A stretch of DNA of 64,000 nt from Phaeobacter sp. 22II1-1F12B (GCF_002210165.1 NZ_AQQP01000010.1:1-64000); one strand, 5' to 3'. Counted from the first letter of the stretch, positions 1 through 8,672 are shown. The notes: generated by a model from the letters alone, not told the origin. A program made the numbers and translations.

Positions 1-815
1 AGCAAGCGAAACGTGCTCGATTCGCCGACAGCCCCATTACGGCATCTTTTAAAGGCTGTATCGACCTGAGCGGCTTGCGCCGTCGCAAGCTCTTTTCTCA
101 GCGTTTCGAGGGAATTCGCGATTTCGCCGATCTCATCGCCGCGCTTCAGACCCGGAATTTCAATGTCGTAGTTCGTATCGGCCATCGATTTGATGGCGCG
201 CGTGCATTTCTTGATTGGCGTGATGATCGAGCGTCCGAAGATCAGCATCGAACATACGACCGATAGAAGGAACACCGCCCCTGCAGCCAGCAGCGCAGTC
301 TGGGCTGCTTCCGATTGTTTTGCGAGGATGACATCAGGCGTCCAGCCTGTCGCGACAGCTCCGACCACATCGCCATTGGCCCCAAAACGAACAGGTGTCG
401 CGATCAGGTATCCATTTTCCGAACGGGCTTCCTCTTTCAGCTCCAACGCCCGGCGTGCAAGTTGCATCAACTCGGCATTGTCCAAGCCATCGCTCGATCC
501 GTTTGCAAGAACTTCTCCCGCCTGATTGAGAGCGACGAACCCCAGAACCTGACCGTCCGAGTTTTCTTGCATCTGTTCGAGGGCCGCGGTCGCAATGTCA
601 CCCTTGCCGAACTTGACGGCGCCAGCGACGTTTTCGCCGACAAGCACTGTTTCCGACACCGCCATCTCAGAAATTATGTCTGAAGTCAGACGTTTCGCGA
701 AATGATCTTCAACCAATGATATGGTGGCGATGACGACCGCCATGGAAATGGTAATAACAATCGCCATCTTTGCGAAAATGGACCGCAAACCTTTTAATTT
801 TACTTTGCCCGACAT
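1..815 (-). CDS. Methyl-accepting chemotaxis-type receptor, 3' part outside window
   Basis: About 271 codons are visible, opening MSGKVKLKGL and running off the left edge with no stop. There is a hydrophobic segment near residues 15-30, a periplasmic stretch of about 130 residues, and a second membrane segment near 175-195. A HAMP-like linker follows, with PIKKCTRAIKSMADTNY then RGDEIGEIANSLETLR. This order is that of a membrane chemoreceptor or HAMP-containing sensor. The methyl-accepting signalling domain itself lies outside the window, so a sensor kinase or cyclase remains possible. GGAGAAAG precedes the ATG. It lies 40 bases downstream of a periplasmic PDC-type sensor gene on the same strand, which may supply its ligand signal. 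Confidence 0.75.
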   Translation of the reverse strand, partial: MSGKVKLKGLRSIFAKMAIVITISMAVVIATISLVEDHFAKRLTSDIISEMAVSETVLVGENVAGAVKFGKGDIATAALEQMQENSDGQVLGFVALNQAGEVLANGSSDGLDNAELMQLARRALELKEEARSENGYLIATPVRFGANGDVVGAVATGWTPDVILAKQSEAAQTALLAAGAVFLLSVVCSMLIFGRSIITPIKKCTRAIKSMADTNYDIEIPGLKRGDEIGEIANSLETLRKELATAQAAQVDTAFKRCRNGAVGESSTFRL

Positions 816-855
816 CACTTTCTCCGATGGCCTCTGGCTTCACTTGTTTTCATTT

Positions 856-1422
856 TCAGAATGCTTCGGCGTTCAGGCCAATGGTGACGCAGCCGATTGA
901 ATTGCCCGTGGCCGCGTCTGTAACCGTGAAAGAAACCTGGACCTGATAGGTCTGGCTTGATTCATCCAGTTCGATATCGCTGGCATGCATCGCATCGGCA
1001 CCGCGTGGATAGGTCTCGAGATATTTCGCCTCGTCGCCTTGCCAGAAATCAGAAGTCACGGAACTTAGGGCGACATTCATGCCCCGATTGTCCATTACGA
1101 TGATTTCACTGATGACGCCCTGGCTTGCCTCGGCATGGGCACGCAGCGTCTCGGAAAACGACGATTCCATAACGGATGCGATAAGCGGTTGGTCGGATTG
1201 TCCAACCTGATCACGCCATTCCCGGTCGAGTTGCACCAGCTTCTCTTGCGATACCGAGGCATGCTCTGCGTTGCTGGCCTTGATCGCGGCCTGCGCTTCA
1301 TCGGTCTGGAACCATGCGCGGGCAGTGGCATTTACAAAATCGACCATCCCCGCGTCCGGCTCTGCCGCATTGACAAGGGGTGCCGCGAAAACAAGAGCGG
1401 TCGAAAGAAGTGTCTTTTTCAT
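856..1422 (-). CDS. Periplasmic PDC/Cache-type sensor domain protein
   Basis: From the ATG at 1422 the product starts MKKTLLSTALVFAAP and has a clear signal peptide ending at VNA-AEPD. Two upstream in-frame ATGs exist, but they would place charged residues before the signal peptide, so I chose 1422. The mature protein of about 168 residues has no membrane segment. It ends in a Cache-like pattern: IIVMDNRGMNVALSS, SDFWQGDEAKY, then YQVQVSFTVTD and IGCVTIGLN. Stand-alone PDC proteins of this kind are thought to bind small ligands in the periplasm. The chemoreceptor gene follows directly in the same direction, suggesting a two-gene sensing unit. The function is inferred from pattern and context. 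Confidence 0.7.
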   Translation of the reverse strand: MKKTLLSTALVFAAPLVNAAEPDAGMVDFVNATARAWFQTDEAQAAIKASNAEHASVSQEKLVQLDREWRDQVGQSDQPLIASVMESSFSETLRAHAEASQGVISEIIVMDNRGMNVALSSVTSDFWQGDEAKYLETYPRGADAMHASDIELDESSQTYQVQVSFTVTDAATGNSIGCVTIGLNAEAF

Positions 1423-1802
1423 TGAATTGTCCATTCGATAACTGGGCATTACGCTGATGCCCATGAAATTGGCGGCAAAGGCTTAAATTTCGGTGAAGTC
1501 GGAAATGCCCCGCCGTCGCTCAGATCAAGGGTGCAACTTGCAGAGGTTTCGGGGTTTTCGATGTAGGAATCGGTGTCGCTCGGATCCGCGCAACAGCGCC
1601 ACCCAAACGGCCAACAATTTGAAAACAAACAGCTTCAGGGAACCGACGCGGATTTACTGTCGACAAAATTCTGCCGCGTCGTCTCGTCAGCTCTGAACCG
1701 ATTGCGCATTTTCTACTAAAATTTGCACGAATTGCAGCGGTCGGAAACCAGCCGCGTATCACCCCGGAGATAACAGCGTGATATCCTTTGAGAAATCAGC
1801 CC
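1423..1802. other. Intergenic region without a supported gene
   Basis: This stretch separates two genes that are both on the minus strand. Short open frames occur on both strands but none has a credible ribosome-binding site or recognisable protein pattern. It must hold the promoter of the periplasmic sensor gene; I see no strong -35/-10 pair and no terminator with a clear T tract for the MATE gene's upstream neighbour. Confidence 0.5.
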
Positions 1803-3140
1803 TCAGTCAGTGACAACACCGCGTTCCAGCGCCGGGTATCGCGCCGCGAGCGTCAGGCCCCGCGCGACATAGGACAGCAGGAAAGCCATCCACAAACCGT
1901 GATTGCCCCAAATCGGCACAAGCACCACCACAGCGACGGCATAGGCCCCGGTGGAGATAAAAGCCATGTTGCGCATATCACCCGTTCGAGTCGCGCCAAT
2001 GAAAACACCATCCAGCATCCAGCTTGCCACGCCCAGAACAGGCACGGCGACCATATAGGCGAGGTATACCCGTGCCTCTGCCTGTACCTCGGGCACCTTT
2101 GCCATCGTGTCCACGATCATCCCGCCAGACAATGCGAATACAGCGCCAAGCAGGAACGCCCCGACGACGGCCCAGACCGATGCCATCATGATGGAACGGC
2201 GCAGTCGCGGGATGCTTTTTCGGCCAATCGCCTGCGCAACCAACGCCTCGGCCGTAAAGGCAAAACCATCTAGGAAGCAGGCTGTTATCTCGATGAACTG
2301 CAACAGGATCTGGTTAGCGGCCAGCGTCACGTCTCCGAAATCGGCGCCGAGGAACAGGAAGGATACCATCACCGACATCAACAGCAGCGACCGGACAAGG
2401 ATGTCGCTGTTCACCACCATCATCCGGCGCAAGGCCACCGGATCGAAGATCGACGACCGGTCGCGCCAGTCCGGGCCGCGGAAAGCACCGAGGCAGAACC
2501 AGAGCGCCAGCACCAGCCCGGACCACTCGGCCAGAAAGGTCGCGATGGCGACACCGGACACGCCCCAGCCAAGCCCCAGAACAAACCACAGGTCCAGCAG
2601 GACGTTCAGCCCGTTCATCCAAAGCTGTATTGCCAGAACGGCGCGGGTCCGCTCCAACGCGATCAGCCAGCCGGTGATGCCAAATATCGCGATGGCGGCA
2701 GGGGCGGACCAGATCCGGATCGACATGTAGGACCGCGCGAGTGTTTCGACCTCTTCCGAAGCAGGCGAAAGCGTGAATGCGCCCCAGAACAGCGGCAGTC
2801 GCAACAGAATCAGCAAGACGCCGGCAGAAACGCCGATCAGCAGCGCCCGCATCAGGATGGCGGTCACTTCTCGGCTATTGCCTGCTCCTTCGGCCTGCCC
2901 GGTCAGCCCGGTCGTGCCCATCCGCAGGAAGCCGAAAAACCAGTAGAGCGTCGTGATGATGATCGCGCCAATTCCCACCGCGCCAATCGGAGCGGCCTCA
3001 CCGATCTGCCCGACAACGCCTGTATCAACGATCCCAAGGATCGGCACCGTCACGTTGGACAGAACGATAGGCGCCGCGATGTTCAGAACGCGGCGATGGG
3101 TGATCGGCTTTGGCGGCGTCGTCGCGACCGTTTCAGTCAT
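1803..3140 (-). CDS. MATE family multidrug/organic compound exporter (DinF-like)
   Basis: An integral membrane protein of about 445 residues with some twelve hydrophobic segments. It opens with the typical MATE pattern of a basic N-terminus followed by VLNIAAPIVLSNVTVPILGIVDTGVVG, here split by position across residues 17-43. MATE proteins export cationic or organic compounds using a sodium or proton gradient. The ATG at 3140 (MTETVATTP) is preferred to a frame-open extension to 3239, because the extension would lie inside the upstream thioesterase gene and is arginine/proline-rich. The start overlaps the stop of the thioesterase at 3133 by eight bases, so the two genes are probably translationally coupled. 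The substrate is unknown. Confidence 0.85.
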   Translation of the reverse strand: MTETVATTPPKPITHRRVLNIAAPIVLSNVTVPILGIVDTGVVGQIGEAAPIGAVGIGAIIITTLYWFFGFLRMGTTGLTGQAEGAGNSREVTAILMRALLIGVSAGVLLILLRLPLFWGAFTLSPASEEVETLARSYMSIRIWSAPAAIAIFGITGWLIALERTRAVLAIQLWMNGLNVLLDLWFVLGLGWGVSGVAIATFLAEWSGLVLALWFCLGAFRGPDWRDRSSIFDPVALRRMMVVNSDILVRSLLLMSVMVSFLFLGADFGDVTLAANQILLQFIEITACFLDGFAFTAEALVAQAIGRKSIPRLRRSIMMASVWAVVGAFLLGAVFALSGGMIVDTMAKVPEVQAEARVYLAYMVAVPVLGVASWMLDGVFIGATRTGDMRNMAFISTGAYAVAVVVLVPIWGNHGLWMAFLLSYVARGLTLAARYPALERGVVTD

Positions 3141-3654
3141 CGGCCACCGATACGGCGGGCGGCATGAGGAAGTGTCCGGACCCTTGCGCAAAGAGCTTGT
3201 CGCGATTGTCCTGCCAGGCCTCGGCACGGACCGAGGCATAGCGCCGTCCCTGCCGTGTCACTGTCGCGCGGGCATAGGCATCGCGCGGCAAACCGGTGCG
3301 CAGGTAATCTACGGTGAATCCGATTGTCTTAGGCAGCCGTGGCATGGTTAACGGCGTGACCTCGGACAGATCCAGCGCGCCACTTTCGATATCGGGCCAA
3401 AGATAGACCCAGCTGAGCGATATGATCGAAGTAACCTCGAGAAAGGCCGCCGTGACACCACCGTGGATGGCAGGCAGCATCGGATTGCCGATCAGTTTCT
3501 CGGAAAAATGCAGAACGCCTGTCAGCTCGTCGCCGCGCCGGTCGAAATCGATGCCCAGAAAGCGCACGTAGGGCACCCCCTCGACCAGAGCGGACAGGGC
3601 CGCGTCACGGCGCTGCTTGACGACCTGTACGGGTTCGGGACGGGCGCGGGCCAT
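3133..3654 (-). CDS. PaaI-type hotdog-fold thioesterase
   Basis: A 173-residue protein with a hotdog-thioesterase core. HGG occurs at residues 64-66 in the AIHGGVTAAF helix, followed by Glu73 where many relatives carry Asp. Enzymes of this family hydrolyse acyl-CoA thioesters to free acid and CoA. The ATG at 3654 shares its A with the TGA of the upstream thioesterase, which decides the start over a TTG one codon earlier. It is the middle gene of an overlapping trio ending in a MATE exporter. The substrate cannot be told from sequence. Confidence 0.8.
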   Translation of the reverse strand: MARARPEPVQVVKQRRDAALSALVEGVPYVRFLGIDFDRRGDELTGVLHFSEKLIGNPMLPAIHGGVTAAFLEVTSIISLSWVYLWPDIESGALDLSEVTPLTMPRLPKTIGFTVDYLRTGLPRDAYARATVTRQGRRYASVRAEAWQDNRDKLFAQGSGHFLMPPAVSVADD

Positions 3655-4073
3655 CAAGCTTCTCCCACGGTGAACGACCCCGAGGCGCGGGCCACCGGAA
3701 CCTCGGTATCGTCGTCCACGGCAGTCGCTTCGACAAAGGCGACGTTGCGCGTGATGTGATGGCAGGTGGCGCGGGCGACAATCGACTGTCCCGGCGTCGC
3801 CGCACGCATGTATTCAATGCGCAGATCAATCGTCGCCGTGATGCCGCGCGCGTCCGGATGGCTCATGACCGCCGTGCCACAGCAGGTATCGATCACCGTG
3901 GAAACCGCGCCGCCGTGCAGGACACCGGTCTGCGGATCGCCGACAAGACGTTCATCATAGGGCATGGTCATTTCGGCATACCCGGCCCCAAGTCGGGTTA
4001 TCTTGAGACCTAGCTCACGCGCATGCGGCAGGGCGTGGATGAACTGTTGGGCCAGTTCGGTTTTTTCAGACAT
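3654..4073 (-). CDS. PaaI-type hotdog-fold thioesterase, first gene of trio
   Basis: A 139-residue protein starting MSEKTELAQQF. The family signature is clear: LHGG at residues 52-55, Asp62, and a downstream strand with TATIDLRIEYMRAATPG. The ATG at 4073 follows a short purine-rich site (CAGGAAC). A longer open frame to 4223 would run into the divergent MerR gene and is rejected. It is the promoter-proximal gene of the thioesterase-thioesterase-MATE unit. The neighbouring beta-oxidation cluster suggests an acyl-CoA substrate, but this is inference. Confidence 0.83.
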   Translation of the reverse strand: MSEKTELAQQFIHALPHARELGLKITRLGAGYAEMTMPYDERLVGDPQTGVLHGGAVSTVIDTCCGTAVMSHPDARGITATIDLRIEYMRAATPGQSIVARATCHHITRNVAFVEATAVDDDTEVPVARASGSFTVGEA

Positions 4074-4197
4074 GCCGCGTTCCTGTTTTCCTGCTGTCAT
4101 CACCTTATGATCAAACCCTTCCCCAAAGGGCAAGCCCGCTGGTTGCGTCTGCGCGCCTGCGGGCTTAACCTTTGAACTAAGCAAGCAGAGATATCCG

Positions 4198-4566
4198 ATG
4201 GCCGACGTTAACCTGAGTTTCAAAGAAATGTGCGCGCGGTTCGACGTTACGCCAAGAACCCTGCGCTATTACGAATATATTGAACTCATCCACCCCCACC
4301 GCGAGGGGCGCACGCGCCATTACGGACCACGTGAAATTGCCCGGATGAAGCTAATCCTGCGCGGGCGCAGATTCGGCTTTCAGCTCGAAGATATTCGTCA
4401 GTGGCTGCTTATTTACGAAAAAGACGGCACAAAACCGCAGATGCAGGCATTTGTCGAAATGGCCGACCGCCAACTCGTGGACCTTGCGGAGCAGAAACAG
4501 CAGATCGAAGAAGCGATGAGCGAGCTTCGCAAGCTGCGAAGCGAGGCTGAATCAGAGATCGACTGA
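4198..4566 (+). CDS. MerR family transcriptional regulator (first of tandem pair)
   Basis: 122 residues: an N-terminal winged helix-turn-helix (SFKEMCARFDVTPRTLRYYE, about residues 7-26, the MerR signature) followed by a coiled-coil dimerisation helix (residues 80-120). There is no cysteine cluster in the C-terminal part, so metal sensing is unlikely. Related alphaproteobacterial MerR proteins such as LiuR respond to acyl-CoA or amino-acid catabolic intermediates. It is divergent from the thioesterase/MATE unit and upstream of a second MerR gene and acyl-CoA dehydrogenases. By eye the two MerR proteins share close to half their residues, suggesting local duplication. Confidence 0.88.
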   Translation: MADVNLSFKEMCARFDVTPRTLRYYEYIELIHPHREGRTRHYGPREIARMKLILRGRRFGFQLEDIRQWLLIYEKDGTKPQMQAFVEMADRQLVDLAEQKQQIEEAMSELRKLRSEAESEID

Positions 4567-4683
4567 GTCGATTCCGACCCTCACACTTGCCGTTTCCCGC
4601 GCGAATTCCACATTCCCTAAGGTAAAATATTTCCTGACAGCCAAGGCTGAAGAAATTCTCTTGCGCCGTTTGTGAAATGACGT

Positions 4684-4720
4684 GACGTTCAACTTACGTG
4701 AACGTCAACTTTCGTTGTAA
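4684..4720 (+). promoter_or_regulatory. Palindromic MerR-type operator/promoter upstream of second MerR gene
   Basis: GACGTTCA (4684-4691) and TGAACGTC (4699-4706) form a perfect inverted repeat with a 7-base spacer; one more T-A pair extends each arm outward. Inside it lies TTACGT-GA-ACGTCAA (4694-4708), an ACGT-nn-ACGT palindrome resembling LiuR-type sites. Four ACGT units occur between 4680 and 4705. TTCAAC (4689-4694) and TTGTAA (4715-4720) are spaced by 20 bases and could be -35 and -10 boxes with the long spacer typical of MerR-activated promoters. Function is inferred. Confidence 0.55.
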
Positions 4721-4774
4721 TGAGGCGCCCAGATCATCATTTCGCGAGAACACAACCCACACGAGCAATCAGAC

Positions 4775-5179
4775 ATGATGACAGAAAAATTCCTGACCAT
4801 CCGCGAAATGTGCGACGTCTTCGACGTCACCGCACGTACCTTGCGGTTTTATGAATCCAAAGAACTTCTGTTTCCGGTCCGCCAGGGACAGAAGCGGCTA
4901 TTCACCAAGCGTGACCGCGCGCGGCTCAAGCTGATCCTGCGGGCCAAGAGATTTGGCTTTTCGCTGGAGCAGGTGCGCCAGTTGCTGGACCTTTATCACA
5001 TTGATGACCAGCAGCAGACACAGATCCGCAAGACCTACGAGGTCGCCTGCGAAAGACTGGCCGACATGCAGCGCCAGCGCGATGAACTCGACGCGGCCAT
5101 TTCGGACCTCCAGGAGCAGATGAGCTGGGCCGAAAAGATCATGCAGGCCGATGAAAATCCGAAGCAGGCCGCCGAATAA
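4775..5179 (+). CDS. MerR family transcriptional regulator (second of tandem pair)
   Basis: 134 residues with the MerR helix-turn-helix at about residues 7-27 (TIREMCDVFDVTARTLRFYE) and a C-terminal coiled coil rich in Gln, Arg and Glu. As in its upstream paralogue, there are no metal-binding cysteines near the C-terminus. It starts at the ATGATG at 4775. It sits 54 bases before an acyl-CoA dehydrogenase gene and just after a palindromic operator, so it probably controls itself and the beta-oxidation genes that follow. The effector is likely an acyl-CoA; that is inference from family and neighbours. Confidence 0.88.
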   Translation: MMTEKFLTIREMCDVFDVTARTLRFYESKELLFPVRQGQKRLFTKRDRARLKLILRAKRFGFSLEQVRQLLDLYHIDDQQQTQIRKTYEVACERLADMQRQRDELDAAISDLQEQMSWAEKIMQADENPKQAAE

Positions 5180-5233
5180 GGCGGTCCTTCCTCCCCCTAC
5201 AACGACGCAAACCAGTTAAGACGGAGCGCCCAG

Positions 5234-7015
5234 ATGCCAAGTTACACCGCCCCTACAAAGGATATGCAATTCATTCTGCACGAGGTGCTGAAAGTCACGC
5301 AGGCCGATGTTCCGGGTTACGAAGAGCTTGAGCCCGAGTTTACCAATGCCATCCTCGAAGAGGCCGGCAAGATCAGCTCCGAGGTGCTCCAGCCGCTGAA
5401 CGCTGTGGGCGACACCGAAGGCTGCAAGCTGGAAAACGGCGTCGTGCGTACACCCACGGGCTTCAAGGAAGCCTTTGACAAGGTAAAGGAAGGCGGCTGG
5501 CCCGGGCTCGATATGCCCGAGGAATATGGCGGCCAGAACATGCCCTACGTGCTGAATACCGCCGTGGGCGAAATGTTCTCTTCCGCCAACCAGGCCTTTA
5601 CCATGTACCAGGGCCTGACCCACGGCGCGGCTTCGGCCATCCTTGCCCACGGGTCGGACGAGCAGAAAAATACCTATCTTCCCAACATGGTGTCCTGCGA
5701 ATGGACCGGCACCATGAATCTGACCGAACCGCATTGCGGCACCGATCTTGGCCTGATGCGCACCAAGGCCGAACCGCAGGGTGATGGCAGCTACAAGATT
5801 TCCGGCCAGAAAATCTTTATCTCGGCCGGCGAGCACGAGATGGCCGACAACATCATCCACCTCGTTCTGGCCAAGATCACCGGCGCGCCGGAAGGCATCA
5901 AGGGTGTCTCCCTCTTCATCGTGCCAAAATTCCTCGTCAACGAGGACGGCAGCCTTGGTGCGCGCAACGGCGTCGCCTGCGGCAAGATCGAAGAGAAAAT
6001 GGGCATCCACGGCAACTCGACCTGCGTGATGAACTATGACGAGGCCACCGGTTACCTGCTTGGCGAAGAGCACAAGGGCATGCGCGCGATGTTCACCATG
6101 ATGAACGAAGCCCGCATCGGCGTTGGCATGCAGGGTCTGTCGCAGGCCGAGGTCGCTTTCCAGAACGCGCTTGAATATGCCAAAGACCGCCTTCAGGGCC
6201 GCGACGTGACCGGCGTCAAGAACCCGGATGGCCCGGCCGATCCGCTGATCGTGCACCCCGACATCCGCCGTTCGCTGATGGACCAGAAAAGCTTTGCCGA
6301 AGGCGCCCGCGCCTTCATCCTCTGGGGTGCCAGTATGATCGACCGCGCCCACCGCGCCGGCGACAAAGATGCCGATGGTCTGGTCTCGCTGCTGACCCCG
6401 GTCATCAAGGGCTTCCTCACCGATCAGGGCTATGACATGACCGTCAAGGCCCAGCAGATCTATGGCGGCCACGGCTATATTGAAGAACAGGGCATGTCGC
6501 AGTTCACCCGCGACGCCCGGATCGCGATGATCTACGAAGGCGCCAACGGCGTTCAGGCGCTCGACCTTGTCGGACGCAAACTGGCCGCCGACGGTGGCAA
6601 GCACGTGATGGCCTTCTTCGATCTGGTCAAGAACTACATCAAAGAGAACTCGGGCCAGGACGAAGCCTTCGACAAGGACTTCCTCGAGCCACTCAAGAAG
6701 GCCTCGAAAGACCTTCAGGCCGCAGGCATGTATTTCATGGCCGAGGGGATGAAGAACCCGAACAACGCGCTGGCCGGGTCCTATGACTTCATGCACATGT
6801 TCGGGCATGTCTGCCTCGGGCTGGTCTGGGCGCAGATGGGCAAGGCCGCGATGACCGCGCTCGCCGACGGGGCCTCGGACAAGGTTTTCTACGAAACCAA
6901 GCTGGCCACCGGCCGTTACTACATGGCGCGCCAGCTCCCGGCGACGGCCCTGCACCTCTCGCGCATCCAGAGCGGTGCCGATACGGTCATGGCTCTGGAA
7001 GCGGCGAATTTCTGA
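5234..7015 (+). CDS. Acyl-CoA dehydrogenase with C-terminal extension (DmdC/FadE-like)
   Basis: A 593-residue flavoenzyme, longer than ordinary 380-residue acyl-CoA dehydrogenases because of a C-terminal helical extension after about residue 460. It catalyses alpha,beta-dehydrogenation of an acyl-CoA with transfer of electrons to ETF. Visible motifs are the FAD-binding [13 protein letters not shown] (161-173), the [12 protein letters not shown] segment (407-418) and the catalytic base Glu435 in IYEGANG. Length and the base at residue 435 match the 3-methylmercaptopropionyl-CoA dehydrogenase (DmdC) family as I recall it. The neighbouring thiolase and FadB point instead to fatty acid oxidation. 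I leave the substrate open. No ligase or hydratase specific to DMSP lies beside it. Confidence 0.88.
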   Translation: MPSYTAPTKDMQFILHEVLKVTQADVPGYEELEPEFTNAILEEAGKISSEVLQPLNAVGDTEGCKLENGVVRTPTGFKEAFDKVKEGGWPGLDMPEEYGGQNMPYVLNTAVGEMFSSANQAFTMYQGLTHGAASAILAHGSDEQKNTYLPNMVSCEWTGTMNLTEPHCGTDLGLMRTKAEPQGDGSYKISGQKIFISAGEHEMADNIIHLVLAKITGAPEGIKGVSLFIVPKFLVNEDGSLGARNGVACGKIEEKMGIHGNSTCVMNYDEATGYLLGEEHKGMRAMFTMMNEARIGVGMQGLSQAEVAFQNALEYAKDRLQGRDVTGVKNPDGPADPLIVHPDIRRSLMDQKSFAEGARAFILWGASMIDRAHRAGDKDADGLVSLLTPVIKGFLTDQGYDMTVKAQQIYGGHGYIEEQGMSQFTRDARIAMIYEGANGVQALDLVGRKLAADGGKHVMAFFDLVKNYIKENSGQDEAFDKDFLEPLKKASKDLQAAGMYFMAEGMKNPNNALAGSYDFMHMFGHVCLGLVWAQMGKAAMTALADGASDKVFYETKLATGRYYMARQLPATALHLSRIQSGADTVMALEAANF

Positions 7016-7030
7016 ACCCGTTCCTGCGAA

Positions 7031-7050
7031 CCGGGCGGTACGCCGCCCGG
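7031..7050 (+). terminator. GC-rich hairpin after first acyl-CoA dehydrogenase
   Basis: CCGGGCGG (7031-7038) pairs perfectly with CCGCCCGG (7043-7050) around a four-base loop, 16 bases after the stop codon. The following sequence is CTTCCC rather than a long T tract, so it could be a weak terminator or an mRNA-stabilising hairpin between cistrons. Confidence 0.5.
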
Positions 7051-7258
7051 CTTCCCGGCAAGAGGAGAACGCAAGACAGACGCGACCTGTTAATGCGAAA
7101 CTGCGCACTGTTCCGGTTCGATGGCGCTGCCGGAGGTTTTCCGTTCATCGGATCCCGCCTGCAGATGCCACCAGACCGGTTTCGTGTTCATTGCAGGAAA
7201 GAATGGCGCCCCGCCCAGCGCGGGACAGCCGGTCGAATGCCACGGGAGGAAAGGCACA

Positions 7259-8416
7259 ATGAAAGATACGTTCTCGGCAACAAGCGCGTGGATGAGCGAT
7301 GAGCATCACATGCTCGCCGATATGACGGCCCAGTTCATCAATCGCGAATGGGCCCCGAAATTCGAGAAGTGGCGCCATCAGGGTCAGATGGATCGCGAGA
7401 TCTGGCAGGAAGCCGGTGCGCTTGGCCTACTCTGTCCCTCCATCCCCGAGGCATACGGCGGCGCTGGTGGTGATTTCGGCCACGAAGCCGCGATCCTCAT
7501 CGAAGCCGCCCGCGCCAACCTCGCCAGCTGGGGCGCGGCAATCCACGGCCCCATCGTCTCGCATTACATCTTGGCCTATGGCAGCGAAGAACAGAAACAA
7601 CGCTGGCTGCCGAAAATGGTCTCCGGCGAACTGGTCGGCGCCCTTGCGATGACCGAACCTTCGACTGGGTCCGACGTCCAGAACATCAAGACCAGGGCGA
7701 TCCGCGAAGGGAATTCCTACAAGCTCTCCGGTCAGAAAACATTCATCTCGAACGGCCAGCACGCGAACCTGATCGTAGTGGCTGCCAAAACCGACCCAAG
7801 TCTCGGGGCCAAAGGCGTGTCGCTGGTGGTCCTCGAAACGGATGGGGCAGCAGGTTTCCAGCGAGGCCGAAACCTCGAAAAAGTCGGCATGCACGCCGCG
7901 GACACCTCGGAACTCTTCTTCGACAACGTTGAAATCCCGCCCGAAAACATCCTCGGCGGCGAAGAGGGCCAGGGTTTCTATCAAATGATGAGCCAGTTGC
8001 CGCAAGAGCGTCTGACCATCGCCTGCACCGCGCAGGGCGCGATGGAGGGCGCAGTCGAGCGCACGATCGATTACTGCAAGGAACGACAGGCCTTCAACGG
8101 CCCCCTCACCCAGTTCCAGAACACCCGCTTCAAGCTAGCGGAATGCAAAACTCGAACAATGGTGTCCCGCGCCTTCCTCAACGAATGCATGCTGGAACAC
8201 CTGGAAGGCAAGTTGAGTGTCGAAAAAGCCGCAATGATCAAATACTGGTCCTCGGACACCCAATGCGAGGTGCTTGACGAATGCGTGCAGTTGCACGGCG
8301 GCTATGGCTTCATGATGGAATATGCGGTCGGCGCCATGTGGGCCGATGCCCGCGTCCAGCGCATCTACGGCGGGACCAACGAGATCATGAAAGAATTGAT
8401 TGCGAGGGCGCTTTGA
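7259..8416 (+). CDS. Acyl-CoA dehydrogenase (LCAD-like catalytic base)
   Basis: A standard-length 385-residue acyl-CoA dehydrogenase. Motifs are [10 protein letters not shown] (131-140), the [11 protein letters not shown] flavin-loop region (156-166) and [14 protein letters not shown] (368-381). Gly371 occupies the position of the usual C-terminal catalytic Glu. Glu250 in SQLPQERL matches the alternative catalytic base of long-chain and isovaleryl-CoA dehydrogenases, so the enzyme should be active. The start at 7259 is fixed by GGGAGGA at 7244-7250; an open frame back to 7121 lacks a ribosome-binding site. It probably works in the same beta-oxidation cluster as the neighbours. Confidence 0.9.
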   Translation: MKDTFSATSAWMSDEHHMLADMTAQFINREWAPKFEKWRHQGQMDREIWQEAGALGLLCPSIPEAYGGAGGDFGHEAAILIEAARANLASWGAAIHGPIVSHYILAYGSEEQKQRWLPKMVSGELVGALAMTEPSTGSDVQNIKTRAIREGNSYKLSGQKTFISNGQHANLIVVAAKTDPSLGAKGVSLVVLETDGAAGFQRGRNLEKVGMHAADTSELFFDNVEIPPENILGGEEGQGFYQMMSQLPQERLTIACTAQGAMEGAVERTIDYCKERQAFNGPLTQFQNTRFKLAECKTRTMVSRAFLNECMLEHLEGKLSVEKAAMIKYWSSDTQCEVLDECVQLHGGYGFMMEYAVGAMWADARVQRIYGGTNEIMKELIARAL

Positions 8417-8449
8417 CCCAACAGCGTCCCGCACCTTGCCCCCTTGCTC

Positions 8450-8486
8450 CCGCCTCCGGCGGCCGTATTTGGAACGAGAAGAAGAA
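8450..8486 (+). repeat. Dispersed repeat, full copy 1
   Basis: A GC hairpin, CCGCC (8450-8454) TCC GGCGG (8458-8462), is followed by a purine-rich tail, CCGTATTTGGAACGAGAAGA and onward to 8486. Nearly the same unit occurs on the minus strand at 58684-58647. It lies 34 bases after the acyl-CoA dehydrogenase stop and could act as a terminator or RNA-processing element. Confidence 0.7.
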
Positions 8487-8650
8487 CTGTATGTGTTCAC
8501 CCCGCGACCCGGCGCCGATCCGACTCTCCGCCACTCGAGCGGGGCCGCGGGGCTTCTCCTCGTGCGGTCATCGGCTCGGCAGCCTGTACCGCACCTCACA
8601 CTTGACCAATAAAACTTTAAGACAACGTTACGAAAGAAACGCATCCTGTG

Positions 8651-8672
8651 CTTCTTCTCGTTTCAAATACGG
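8651..8672 (-). repeat. Dispersed repeat, partial copy lacking the hairpin
   Basis: On the minus strand this reads CCGTATTTGAAACGAGAAGA and onward, the tail half of the repeat at 8450-8486, with one difference inside the shared core. The GC hairpin half is missing. It faces the copy at 8450, making a long imperfect inverted repeat across 8464-8672. Confidence 0.65.

Noticed and set aside
1-60. Possible frameshift at the left edge of the receptor gene
   Set aside because: A second frame is also open over the last 50 bases, but too little sequence is visible to judge, and the current frame has no stop.
5216-7108. Minus-strand open frame of about 630 codons across the acyl-CoA dehydrogenase
   Set aside because: It has no ribosome-binding site and its Val/His/Gly/Asp-rich product resembles an antisense shadow of GC-rich coding sequence. 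The plus-strand protein has a complete enzyme family pattern.
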